A stretch of 30,982 nucleotides of DNA from an uncultured Bacteroidota bacterium. Lineage in GTDB: Bacteria; Bacteroidota; Bacteroidia; Bacteroidales; P3. Below the pieces are notes generated by a model. The model had not been told where the DNA came from. It saw nothing but the letters and a program-made list of their open reading frames with translations, and searched no databases. The stretch covers positions 1-30,982 of the forward strand of contig UQXW01000026.1 of assembly GCA_900545215.1 (NCBI GenBank). The letters are read 5' to 3'. Made by a program: the position numbers and the translations under genes. Positions 23,852-30,982 of this stretch are shown in pieces. Each line of letters begins with the position of its first letter. Positions within the stretch are counted from its first letter, which is position 1.

Positions 23852-25174
23852 TTAGTGCGTACAGCCGTTCGACGAAACAAGTTCCAAGGTTTTCTCATAA
23901 ACCTCTCTCCACGACTTCCATTCCATTTCGTCGGACAAACTCTCGTTATGCCATACGCTTATAAACATACCATTAACCTTTCTCACTTCTTCAACAAGCT
24001 CTTCAACCTTTTCAAAAGCCTCCTGAGACGAAAGTTTCAAACCGTTTTTGAGAGCCACGTCCATACATACAAACGGGAAAACTCTCAATTTAGTCTCAAA
24101 ATCCAAAGCCAAATCATAAAAATTGAAACTGTTGCAAATGCCGGCTCTAAAACCAATCTCATCGGAATAACCCATAGAAAAGTCTCTTTCAATATTGTTA
24201 TCAATCAAATTTCTATACGATTCCGGCAAACGAAATCTCAAATAATGGAATCTGCTGCGATGAATCGGTTTATGCAAAATGGATTTCAGCATTTTCACCT
24301 GCTCGTTAATCTGTTCCGGTTCCTCCAAGCACTCATACGAAGGGTGTATTCCCACCTTGGCATAATCGCACAAAGACTTGACCAATTCTTGAAACCTTCG
24401 GTTGTACGGACTTATATTTTTGTCAAACCGCCCGTGATAACCGAACAACACAAAAAACACAGTCCTAACCTTGTACTTCTCCATCGTGGAAACAATATAA
24501 TCGAACGTATCGTATGGGTCGGCATCTCTTCCCAGCAATACCCCTATCCGTCTGCGACACAAAGCGAGATTTCCCTTCAGAAAATCTTTGCACAAACCGC
24601 CGACCGTCCTTAAAAAGCCCTTCCCTATATAAGAGAAAGCAGAATCCACATCTATCGTATTCAAAAAAGAAAACACACCTGACTTGTGAGGCAAATCCGG
24701 ATACGCCGACAAGATTTTTTCTTTCAATTCCTCCACCCATATATTCACCACCGGCCTTTGCAAAAAACCTTTCTTATAAGCCAGACTATCTTCTGCACGA
24801 AAGCGGGAATGCTCATCTTTGATGAAAGGCAGATATTCCTCATATCGTGAGACAAAATAAAACGTAGCTGCCAAAACATCATAACTGCAAACCGAAGCCT
24901 GCGAATAAGTCTTGAATATGTAAGGAACACCGTTATGCTCAAAATAATCCAAATCTAAAACCTCTATCGTTGTTTGGAACAAAACATCGGCACATCTCAG
25001 AAACACCTCATTGCCAAACATCTCTTTGCAGTAAGAAAACTTAGCTCCATTATAAGCCATGAAGTATTCCCTGTCCGTGGTTATGGAATATTCTATGCCC
25101 ATCATCTCGCCGAATATCAAATTCAACGTATAACCCAAACGGTTCGTTACCTTACCGGCATAAATCAGCAACAT
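23852..25174 (-). CDS. Polysaccharide-deacetylase-like protein
   Basis: This soluble protein of 440 residues has no signal peptide. An N-terminal region of ~150 residues is followed by a carbohydrate-esterase-4-like fold (about 165-430): FLNTIDVDSAF provides the Asp of motif 1, VRTVFFVLFGYHGRF and VGIHPSYE follow with the His expected for metal binding, RFHYLRFRLPESYRNL carries motif 3, and FISVWHNESLSD lies near the end with a His. The pattern fits a NodB-like deacetylase with some divergence, so activity is unproven. It is 5 bases from lptB and 12 from hldD, suggesting a substrate in LPS or an envelope glycan. Similar proteins occur next to lptB in other Bacteroidetes, as I recall. Confidence 0.8.
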   Translation of the reverse strand: MLLIYAGKVTNRLGYTLNLIFGEMMGIEYSITTDREYFMAYNGAKFSYCKEMFGNEVFLRCADVLFQTTIEVLDLDYFEHNGVPYIFKTYSQASVCSYDVLAATFYFVSRYEEYLPFIKDEHSRFRAEDSLAYKKGFLQRPVVNIWVEELKEKILSAYPDLPHKSGVFSFLNTIDVDSAFSYIGKGFLRTVGGLCKDFLKGNLALCRRRIGVLLGRDADPYDTFDYIVSTMEKYKVRTVFFVLFGYHGRFDKNISPYNRRFQELVKSLCDYAKVGIHPSYECLEEPEQINEQVKMLKSILHKPIHRSRFHYLRFRLPESYRNLIDNNIERDFSMGYSDEIGFRAGICNSFNFYDLALDFETKLRVFPFVCMDVALKNGLKLSSQEAFEKVEELVEEVRKVNGMFISVWHNESLSDEMEWKSWREVYEKTLELVSSNGCTH

Positions 25175-25179
25175 AAGCC

Positions 25180-25902
25180 CTACCTCAATTCAAAATCGTT
25201 ACCCAAGTACTGCCTCCTCACCTCCTCATCCTCTGCCAGTTCTTTCGGAGTTCCATGTTTGAAGACATTCCCCTCTATCAACAAATAAGCTCTGTCTGTG
25301 ATGGAAAGAGTTTCGTGTACATTATGATCGGTTATCAGCACACCGATATTTCTGTCTTTCAACTCCCGAACAATATGCTGAATATCCTGTACTGCAATAG
25401 GATCGACCCCGGCAAAAGGCTCATCCAAAAGAATAAACTTCGGGTCTGCAGCCAAAGCCCTTGCAATCTCGCATCTGCGTCTCTCACCCCCCGAAAGCTG
25501 ATTGCCCTTATTCTTGCGGATATGCACCAAACTGAACTCCTGCAAAAGCGACTCCATCTTTGTCCTTCTCTCGGACGCATTCATTTTTCGGAACTCCAAA
25601 ATAGCCATGATATTATCCTCCACAGACATATTTCTGAACACCGAAGCCTCCTGCGCCAAATAGCCTACGCCGAGTTGCGAACGCTTATACATAGGCATAG
25701 ACGTTATATCCGTCTCATCAAGAAAAACCTTACCCGCATAAGGACGAATCAAGCCCGTCATCATATAAAACGTCGTTGTCTTTCCCGCACCGTTAGGTCC
25801 CAACAAGCCTACAATCTCCCCCTGACTCACCTCAATGGAAACACCCTTTACAACAGTCCTTTTCCTGTATTTCTTGACAATATCCTCTGTATATAGCCTC
25901 AT
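25180..25902 (-). CDS. lptB: LPS export ABC transporter ATPase LptB
   Basis: LptB powers LPS extraction from the inner membrane by LptFGC for transport to the cell surface. The 240-residue protein shows Walker A GPNGAGKT (35-42), Q-loop YLAQEASVFR (81-90), signature LSGGE (136-140), Walker B FILLDEPFAGVDP (156-168) and the H-loop His193 in TDHNV. LptB-typical signs are the pattern GxGYLxQExSVFRxxxVxDN and the length. The open frame extends to 26121, but the start is set at the ATG at 25902: it begins with the family motif MRLYTEDIVKKYRKR, and a promoter overlaps the extra part. Branched-chain amino-acid ATPases look similar but lack the adjacent LPS genes. Confidence 0.95.
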   Translation of the reverse strand: MRLYTEDIVKKYRKRTVVKGVSIEVSQGEIVGLLGPNGAGKTTTFYMMTGLIRPYAGKVFLDETDITSMPMYKRSQLGVGYLAQEASVFRNMSVEDNIMAILEFRKMNASERRTKMESLLQEFSLVHIRKNKGNQLSGGERRRCEIARALAADPKFILLDEPFAGVDPIAVQDIQHIVRELKDRNIGVLITDHNVHETLSITDRAYLLIEGNVFKHGTPKELAEDEEVRRQYLGNDFELR

Positions 25903-25922
25903 CACAAATTCCTTTGAAACCA

Positions 25923-25930
25923 CAAAGGTA
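25923..25930 (-). promoter_or_regulatory. TACCTTTG promoter element for the lptB-kdsC-rlpA operon
   Basis: TACCTTTG lies 20 bases upstream of the lptB ATG on the minus strand; the -33 position is only TCTG. It serves the run lptB, deacetylase, hldD, kdsC, rlpA-like. From 25931 to 26154 no gene or further signal is seen. Confidence 0.6.
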
Positions 25931-26154
25931 AGAATAATCTGCAAAAGAACAGACATGCTTGCTCGATACTTTGCTTCAAGCCGATGTATTCGGCAATCGG
26001 AGAAACTGACATGAAACGCTTGTTTGTTTTGCTTTCTAAAACAGAATGACGGCAGTTTATCGTTGCCGAACTTGAGGCAGTTCGCAAACGGCAGGCTCAA
26101 ATTCATGTATTTTTTCATCAAGTTCAGCGACGGTTGGAACAGGGCGACAGGACA

Positions 26155-26189
26155 AGAAAAAAGCCTCGGAGGTTCTCACCTGCGAGGCT
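26155..26189 (-). terminator. Terminator of the GLUG adhesin gene
   Basis: On the minus strand AGCCTCGCAGGT-GAGA-ACCTCCGAGGCT forms an 11-bp stem with one C-C mismatch, followed by TTTTTT. It lies about 33 bases after the stop. Confidence 0.85.
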
Positions 26190-26221
26190 CACATAAATAT
26201 ATATTTAGATCATGAAAAAAT

Positions 26222-28684
26222 CTATCGGATAATCACCTTTTGCGATTGTACGGCTTTGCCGCTCTGTACTTTTATCACATATGCTCCTGCCGCTACGCCT
26301 TCGATGTTGAAGTTCCTTGCGGTGGTTTCATATACCTTTTGTCCCAAGGTGTTATATACTTCCGCTCTGATGTTCTTGCCGCCCTCGATGATGATGTTGC
26401 GGTTGTTGTTTCTTATGCTCAGTTCTTCCGCCGCTTCAATCTCGGTGATGGATACGTTCTTCTCGCCTATCTTCAATTTGAAACGATCTGCATTCTCACC
26501 GCTTGCGATTTCGACGGTGTAGGTGTCGCCTTGGTTCATTGCTATCTCTTCTTCGCCGTCAAGCAAGCTGAGGCTGTATCCCTCGGGTATGTTATCGGCA
26601 ATGATTTCAACGCTTCGTGCTTCGCCTGACTTAATGTTCATTGTCGCAGTATAAGGCAGGCTGTTCACCTCTTCCTTGCAAAGATTGATACCGTTGCAAA
26701 GCAAATAAGGTTCTGCCACGCTGCCGTCGCCGAATAATTTGTTGGCGTCAAAGATGTCGTAATCCTCTCTTGCCGCTTCGTTCTTTGCAAACATCACAGG
26801 GACTTTGTAACCGTCGGTGGAAACGGAGACGGTCAAAAAGTCTCTCTTGGCAACTGCGGATTTAGCAGCGGGAGTATTGCTGTTAGCATAACCCTTTATC
26901 ATACTTTTGTCAAAGGTGAAAGAGTTCCTTCCTTCCGGCATATTTACCATAAACCCGCGACCGGCAGGGATAATCTCGTCTTCCGAGGAGTACACAACCC
27001 AGCCACCAGCCGTTCCATTAGGGACATAGACATAAATAACCTTTCCTTGTGTGCTGCTATCGGCGAAAGCTGCAACAGCCGCGGCACTTATTCCTGCAGG
27101 GTAAGGGTTTGCCAATGCCATCCATCTGCCTGTAGAATCACTGCCTGTAACTTCATTCGTTACAGTAAGCGGTTCGTTCACGGTTTCTCCTTCTACATTG
27201 AAGCTGTACTCTGTGTTCACGAAAGCCATTATGCCATTTCCTGCCTGTACGTTGTCCTTGGTGGTTTGGTTGAAGTGGAGGTAAGTCTCGCTCCAGTTGT
27301 TGGTGGTATAGTCGAATGCCAATGCCCATACATCCGGAGCGTCACTTGCTGCAAGAGGAGCTAAATTGCTCTCGCCCTTAACAGGAAAGCCTATACAATT
27401 CCAACCATTTAATACCTTGTTTTCTAAACTTGCACGAACGGCATTGTCCGTTTTGTTGATAAGGCTGCCTCCGTATTTTATTTCTATTTCTATTCCCTCA
27501 GGCAAAGTAACACCGGGTTCTATGCTTACACTTGTGCTACTCTTTATTATGTATTTAGGAACGTCGGCATCGCCCGTCCTGTTCCATGTCGCTGCAAGTT
27601 CAAAGCGTCCGCCTGCGTCTACACTTTCATACTTGCCATTTTCTGTAAAGTCCGCAGGAGTTGCTGCCGTCGTGTGAACAATTTCTCCGTTTTCCACCAC
27701 AAAGGCAGGAGGATTCAAGCCAGCATTTAATGTATTCACTATATCTTGTGGAGTTGAAGTGGAACCTCCCTTATTTATTACATTGGAGGTATTACCCTGC
27801 AAATTGCTATTAACAGCTTCCGTAACATTTGTGCCGTTATAGCAGTTGGAGATATTTGTATGTTCGTCCAATGGTTCGTTGTTTTGGTGTGCAGCTATAC
27901 CACCGATAACACTCTTTGATGTATAAACGCCGTCTCTGTGTACATTTCCAGAAGCATAACAGCCCGATACATTGCCTTTGTTTATCTTGCCCACAATACC
28001 GCCGACAGAGTTAAGGGTACCTAGCAAAGAAGAATAGCCTTTTACCTCTGTTCCGGTAAATGCACAGTATTCTACGCTACCACCATCCATTCTTGCCACA
28101 ACACCTCCTGCAGTCACGTAGCCTTCTATATAAGTATTGCTGACATTGCAGTTTGAAATTTTGCCGTCTGTCATCTTTCCGACTACACCACCGCATAGTT
28201 TTTCTTCACTCGCAGCACCATGTTTGGTAAAGTTGCAATTCTTGACCGTAATACCATAGATAAGTCCACCGCTTTGATTGCTACACAATCCACCGATAGA
28301 CGTGCTTGAAGTAGCATTGATACTAATCGTTACCCCGTCAATCACAAGGTTCTTTACTTCTCCGCCGCTTATCTCATTAAAAAGAGTCTTATTCTGGTTT
28401 CCGCTCGATTTAATCAAAAAACCTTGTCCGTCGTATGTTCCGGCAAATGACTTGGCAGGAAATGTATTGTTAGGAAACTCTATATCTGCCGTCTGCTTAT
28501 AATATTTGCCTTGCGTTGTGTTGCCGTCTTGGTCTCCTCCCATTTTGTTGAACTGGTCGGCAGTTGCAATCAAGTATGGGTCGCTTTGTGTTCCGTTACC
28601 TCCTGCAAAAAATTGTGCCATAGCCTTTCCGCCGGACAATATGGCAAGGGTGAATAGGACTGTCGCTAAAAATAATCTTTTCAT
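26222..28684 (-). CDS. GLUG-repeat adhesin-like protein with T9SS sorting domain
   Basis: This 820-residue exported protein has a signal peptide (MKRLFLATVLFTLAILSGG, cleavage after AMA at about 23). The N-terminal third (about 28-300) is a repetitive, Gly/Asn-rich beta-solenoid-like region with GLUG-type units such as GGLCSNQSGGLIYGITVKNC, GGVVGKMTDGKISNC and GGIVGKINKGNVSGC. A middle beta-rich region (about 340-740) is unrecognised. The last ~75 residues form the sorting domain: IRAEVYNTLGQKVYE, then NIEGVAAGAYVIKV, then QKVIIR. It probably lies on the surface as an adhesin or glycan-binding protein. A GGAGG 11-15 bases before the ATG is unusual for this phylum. It follows the small 79-residue gene by 4 bases. 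Confidence 0.88.
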   Translation of the reverse strand: MKRLFLATVLFTLAILSGGKAMAQFFAGGNGTQSDPYLIATADQFNKMGGDQDGNTTQGKYYKQTADIEFPNNTFPAKSFAGTYDGQGFLIKSSGNQNKTLFNEISGGEVKNLVIDGVTISINATSSTSIGGLCSNQSGGLIYGITVKNCNFTKHGAASEEKLCGGVVGKMTDGKISNCNVSNTYIEGYVTAGGVVARMDGGSVEYCAFTGTEVKGYSSLLGTLNSVGGIVGKINKGNVSGCYASGNVHRDGVYTSKSVIGGIAAHQNNEPLDEHTNISNCYNGTNVTEAVNSNLQGNTSNVINKGGSTSTPQDIVNTLNAGLNPPAFVVENGEIVHTTAATPADFTENGKYESVDAGGRFELAATWNRTGDADVPKYIIKSSTSVSIEPGVTLPEGIEIEIKYGGSLINKTDNAVRASLENKVLNGWNCIGFPVKGESNLAPLAASDAPDVWALAFDYTTNNWSETYLHFNQTTKDNVQAGNGIMAFVNTEYSFNVEGETVNEPLTVTNEVTGSDSTGRWMALANPYPAGISAAAVAAFADSSTQGKVIYVYVPNGTAGGWVVYSSEDEIIPAGRGFMVNMPEGRNSFTFDKSMIKGYANSNTPAAKSAVAKRDFLTVSVSTDGYKVPVMFAKNEAAREDYDIFDANKLFGDGSVAEPYLLCNGINLCKEEVNSLPYTATMNIKSGEARSVEIIADNIPEGYSLSLLDGEEEIAMNQGDTYTVEIASGENADRFKLKIGEKNVSITEIEAAEELSIRNNNRNIIIEGGKNIRAEVYNTLGQKVYETTARNFNIEGVAAGAYVIKVQSGKAVQSQKVIIR

Positions 28685-28688
28685 GATG

Positions 28689-28928
28689 CTAATCCTCCTT
28701 TTTGTTGTTACGATAAACTTTCACTCCGGCAAAGCCGCCTGCCAAGCCCAACAACAATAATGTTGCAGGGGCGATTGGACTTGCTCCTTTAACGCTATTG
28801 CCTTTATCCGTTTGGTTTGCAGAATTGAACGAATTCTGCGTTGGAACAGGTGGCGTTTGTGCCTTCAATGTGGCGACGCTGCACAAAAGCAGTGCAGCCA
28901 TACAAATCATCTTTTTCATCACATTCAT
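28689..28928 (-). CDS. Small protein with signal peptide and C-terminal membrane anchor
   Basis: This 79-residue protein has a signal peptide (MKKMICMAALLLCS, ending LKAQ at about 24), a short polar linker rich in Asn/Ser/Gln, then SPIAPATLLLLGLAGGFAGVKVY (about 50-72) and a basic tail RNNKKED. This three-part C-terminus, a short Pro-containing motif, a hydrophobic helix and a positive cluster, is the layout of sortase/exosortase-type tails. Small Bacteroidetes proteins with similar ends often neighbour T9SS cargo genes, as I recall. I do not recognise a named family. It lies 4 bases before the GLUG adhesin gene and shares its promoter. Confidence 0.82.
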   Translation of the reverse strand: MNVMKKMICMAALLLCSVATLKAQTPPVPTQNSFNSANQTDKGNSVKGASPIAPATLLLLGLAGGFAGVKVYRNNKKED

Positions 28929-28995
28929 ATTATTTCTATTTGTTAGAGTTCTTCAATCTTGTTTGGTATTATCACGCATACCTTTTAATGGACTG

Positions 28996-29026
28996 CAAAG
29001 GTACATAAGTATTTCTTTTCTTGCAA
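28996..29026 (-). promoter_or_regulatory. Promoter of the small protein and GLUG adhesin genes
   Basis: TACCTTTG (28996-29003, minus strand) with a TTG 20 bases upstream (29024-29026) fits the Bacteroidetes consensus. It leaves a leader of about 60 bases before the ATG at 28928. Confidence 0.65.
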
Positions 29027-30085
29027 CTACCTTGTTTTCAATGGTGTTATCGTTAACATTTCGACTTGGTCGAAATTATTATATTTTAATCTATTTAGTT
29101 TTCGGGGGGGTAATTTTCAGGGTATGTGCGGTGCATTTGTTTGAAAAGTGTGTTTGATTATCAGAAAAGGGCGGGAAGTGTTAATCTTTGTCACACCCAT
29201 CACTTTTAACGGTTGTAAGGTTTCTTAAATGCCGAAATATACGTTTTCCTTTGTCCTTTTCGGTAATTTCAACCGTCGGAAAGGGGTTGTTTTTCGGCGA
29301 AACGCACCCCTCGATTTGTCGGAAAGAGGAGAGAAATTGCACAAAAAGGAGAAGGCATTGCCGCATCAGGGGAATTTTTTCGCCATTCGATGAAATCGAA
29401 TCGCCATTCCACAAAAATAAAACGCCGAAAGAATTTACTCAATCGGCGATTGTTCATTATCCAACCGCCGTTCCGACGAAGTCTTATTAAAAGACAGGGA
29501 GAGTGGAGGATATGCAAGAATGTAAAGTGTTTCGACTGGTATTGGCATCTCGTAGTAACACCATTAAGTATACTGACACGCTTCATTGTATGAACTTGTG
29601 ATTGAAACAAAGGCAGAGAAGAGACATACAGATTCAGACACTTCGTAATGGACTGGCTTGTCAGGCAAACAACCTTTGTTTTTAATGGCTAACTGCCCTC
29701 CAACTACACACAAGTGAGGCAAAGAAAAGTATTGGTCGACCCTTCTCCGGAGATAGGGTCAAGCCATACAATGGTTTTGATTGCCAATTTGCTGATAACC
29801 GTCCTTTCTATAAGCATCAAGAGGAATACACATTCCTTCATATTGTAAGCATGATGCGTCTTACGCTTATGTATTGTTTATAGCATTTATTACGAAACAT
29901 GGGATAAGATTCTTGCTCAATAGCAGCAATAGACACCTTTTGAACAAGCCCTTTTCAATTAAAGATACTGTTAAAGTGAACACCCGAAGTCCTATTGTAC
30001 AAGGCAAATATATCTATACCTTTTTGCGTTTCACAGGATAGTAATAAAAGAAGAATGACGATGTATCCCGAAATAATGGATATTT
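29027..30085. other. Gene-poor tract of about 1.06 kb
   Basis: No convincing gene is found on either strand. The open frames present (the longest about 113 codons on the minus strand, around 29269-29610) have no recognisable product or promoter and overlap the hairpin repeat. A 29-codon frame starting at about 29513 on the plus strand has a GGAGG before its ATG but no recognisable product. A CGAAT-type palindrome, ATTCGAT-GAA-ATCGAAT, lies near 29384-29400. The sequence from about 29640 to 30060 has many stops in all frames and looks like decayed DNA next to an IS remnant. Confidence 0.5.
29420..29454. repeat. Dispersed hairpin repeat, copy 2
   Basis: In reverse orientation it matches copy 1 (from 13822) at about 32 of 35 bases. 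The stem CGCCGA/TCGGCG (29423-29428 with 29443-29448) is perfect. CCAACCGCCG follows close by, as it precedes copy 1. See copy 1 for the shared small-frame artefact. Confidence 0.6.
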
Positions 30086-30331
30086 TTACTCGTTATTTTC
30101 TTCTGCAAGTTCTTTCTTATACTGCTTCAATACAGCCTGCAACAATTTCTTGTTGTTAGTTATTTCGGCGTACTCAATAAGAATATGAGCGTTATATAAG
30201 GGGTAATTTTTCAAATTACGAAAGAAATCTTCCCTTGAAACGACCAAGTCTTTAATCATTTTTTCGTCCTTACAGAAATCGAAAATAGTCTTTTCTTTCA
30301 AATTGCTGTAATCCATATTTTTGTCTGTCAT
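30086..30331 (-). CDS. Small orphan protein of unknown function
   Basis: This 81-residue acidic, helical protein has no signal peptide or membrane segment. It reads MTDKNMDYSNLKEKTIF and continues with a KNYPLYNAHILIEYAEI segment. I do not recognise a family. The ATG at 30331 is preceded by AAAGGAG at 7-13 bases, a Shine-Dalgarno sequence that most genes here lack. Its nearest promoter is inside the 47-base repeat-like element at 30475-30521, giving a leader of about 150 bases that contains GCAACT/AGTTGC (30463-30479) and GCTAC/GTAGC stems. It sits alone between the gene-poor tract and an IS remnant, so it may be horizontally acquired. Confidence 0.6.
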   Translation of the reverse strand: MTDKNMDYSNLKEKTIFDFCKDEKMIKDLVVSREDFFRNLKNYPLYNAHILIEYAEITNNKKLLQAVLKQYKKELAEENNE

Positions 30332-30474
30332 ATTACTCTCCTTTCTAATTTTTTCAACGTAAATTATCGGCTGCTACACTCTTCGACTTTTTCCTATCAG
30401 CATGAAGTAGCTCATTGCTTGCAAACGCTGTGTTGTACGTTCGCTGTAAAAGCTAACCCAATGCAACTTGCTTA

Positions 30475-30521
30475 GTTGCTCATCACTATGCAAAGATACT
30501 AATTTGAAAGCAATTCACAAC
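30475..30521 (-). repeat. Solitary 47-base element resembling a Bacteroidetes type II-C CRISPR repeat, containing a promoter
   Basis: On the minus strand it begins GTTGTGAATTGCTTTC and ends GATGAGCAAC, so its ends GTTG/CAAC are inverted. Its first 31 bases resemble, from memory, the 47-base II-C CRISPR repeats of Bacteroides-type Cas9 loci; the last 16 differ from those I remember. GTTG, 19 bases and TATCTTTG inside it form a consensus promoter pointing at the 30331 gene. No second unit lies at spacer distance on either side, and no cas gene is present. It may be a relic repeat or simply a promoter of similar sequence. Confidence 0.45.
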
Positions 30522-30601
30522 TATTGTCGATATTGATAGAGATGACTACGCATCGAAGAATTCATTGTTTCTGAGTTCCCCACATAAGTGCAACTTTAGG
30601 A

Positions 30602-30982
30602 GTGCGGGGAGAGAGGCAAAATAAAACTCAAACAAGAGAGTGGAAAAACCCTTCCTGTTCGAGTCTGAAAAATGACTGTCTTTGCTCTTACCAAATACTG
30701 CAAAATATAAGTCATCTAACCAAGGAGCAAAGGTTCACAATTTTCGTGATGAAACAACAAGGTTTCAGGAATAATCAAATCGCAAACGTTATCGGCAAAG
30801 ATAAATCTGTGATTAGTCGTGAATTAAAGCGGAACTGCGATAAGCGTAGCGGACAATACAGAGCCGAGCAAATATGAACGAAGAATGAAAGAGAAGCCAA
30901 AGTTGATCAAGTTCACAAAAGAGCTATGCCGGCTTGTAGAGACAATGTTGAAAGAGGATTACAGTCCGGAACAGAACTTGAA
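30602..30982 (+). pseudogene. IS30-family transposase, frameshifted and cut by the window end
   Basis: The frame contains the IS30 N-terminal helix-turn-helix: HLTKEQRFTIFVMKQQGF, then NNQIANVIGKDKSVISREL, then KRNCDKRSGQYRAEQ before a stop at 30877. The family sequence resumes in another frame at about 30869 with KYERRMKEKPKLIKFTKELC and LKEDYSPEQ up to the edge. One extra base, or a loss of about 11, at the junction explains this, so the copy is probably inactive. No in-frame ATG lies before the helix-turn-helix; the frame starts with GTG. CCCCAC (30578-30583) and GTGCGGGG (30602-30609) flank an AT-richer stretch and might mark the left end. Confidence 0.8.

Noticed and set aside
23855..24613. 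Plus-strand open frame of 252 codons
   Set aside because: It is antisense to the deacetylase-like gene, which fits the operon; the antisense product has no recognisable features.
25903..26121. N-terminal extension of lptB by 73 codons
   Set aside because: The LptB family starts at MRLYTEDIV, and a TACCTTTG promoter at 25923-25930 lies within the extension.
29188..29610. Small genes encoding RRLSKFFRRF-type proteins
   Set aside because: The frame is a by-product of the hairpin repeat at 29420-29454 and recurs in copy 1, so it reflects the repeat rather than a gene.
30491..30560. tracrRNA gene on the plus strand
   Set aside because: The plus strand would carry an anti-repeat, but no promoter precedes it at the right spacing and no hairpin plus T run follows before the IS remnant.
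30475..30600. CRISPR array
   Set aside because: Only one repeat-like unit is present; the sequences at 30-base spacer distance on either side do not match it.

Overview
The window is chromosomal DNA from a member of the Bacteroidetes, most likely order Bacteroidales. Three lines of sequence evidence support this. (1) It holds the contiguous core of the type IX secretion system (T9SS; porP, porK, porL, porM, porN) and three proteins ending in a T9SS-type C-terminal sorting domain. (2) Many genes are preceded by the Bacteroidetes sigma-factor promoter, a TTTG/TTG box, about 19-20 bases, then TAnnTTTG (usually TACCTTTG). (3) Most starts lack a Shine-Dalgarno sequence. The species cannot be named from this window.

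Layout. 1-1000: 3' end of a T9SS-exported repeat protein with a strong terminator, then a CAU-anticodon tRNA on the minus strand. 995-6678 (minus): an apparent operon of an exported protein of unknown function, a dipeptidyl peptidase IV, tRNA-Ile lysidine synthase (tilS) and an M28 peptidase with a sorting domain. 6751-13766 (plus): a small membrane protein, efp, a SUMF1-domain exported protein, a membrane-anchored protein of unknown function, rpsO-pnp and a ZIP metal transporter. 13797-14497: a hairpin repeat and a zinc-ribbon gene broken by a TGAC tandem duplication. 14693-21435 (minus): porP-K-L-M-N and a conserved-looking gene after porN. 21631-25902 (minus): an envelope operon, lptB, a deacetylase-like gene, an hldD-like heptose epimerase, kdsC and an rlpA-like gene. 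26155-29026 (minus): a small signal-peptide/transmembrane protein and a GLUG-repeat adhesin with a sorting domain. 29027-30982: a gene-poor tract with a second copy of the hairpin repeat, one small orphan gene, a solitary 47-base CRISPR-repeat-like element that contains a promoter, and a frameshifted IS30-family transposase running off the edge.

How the genes connect. The T9SS core exports proteins that carry C-terminal sorting domains, and three such candidate cargos are here: the partial repeat protein, the M28 peptidase and the GLUG protein. In Porphyromonas gingivalis T9SS cargo is attached to A-LPS, so the neighbouring LPS-core and LPS-transport operon is functionally related, although the two operons are separate. 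DPP IV and the M28 peptidase suggest peptide-based nutrition. No clearly new defence or secretion system was found. The best leads are the small tripartite protein paired with the GLUG adhesin, the gene that follows porN, the solitary CRISPR-like repeat, and the possible identity of the CAU tRNA as the TilS substrate.
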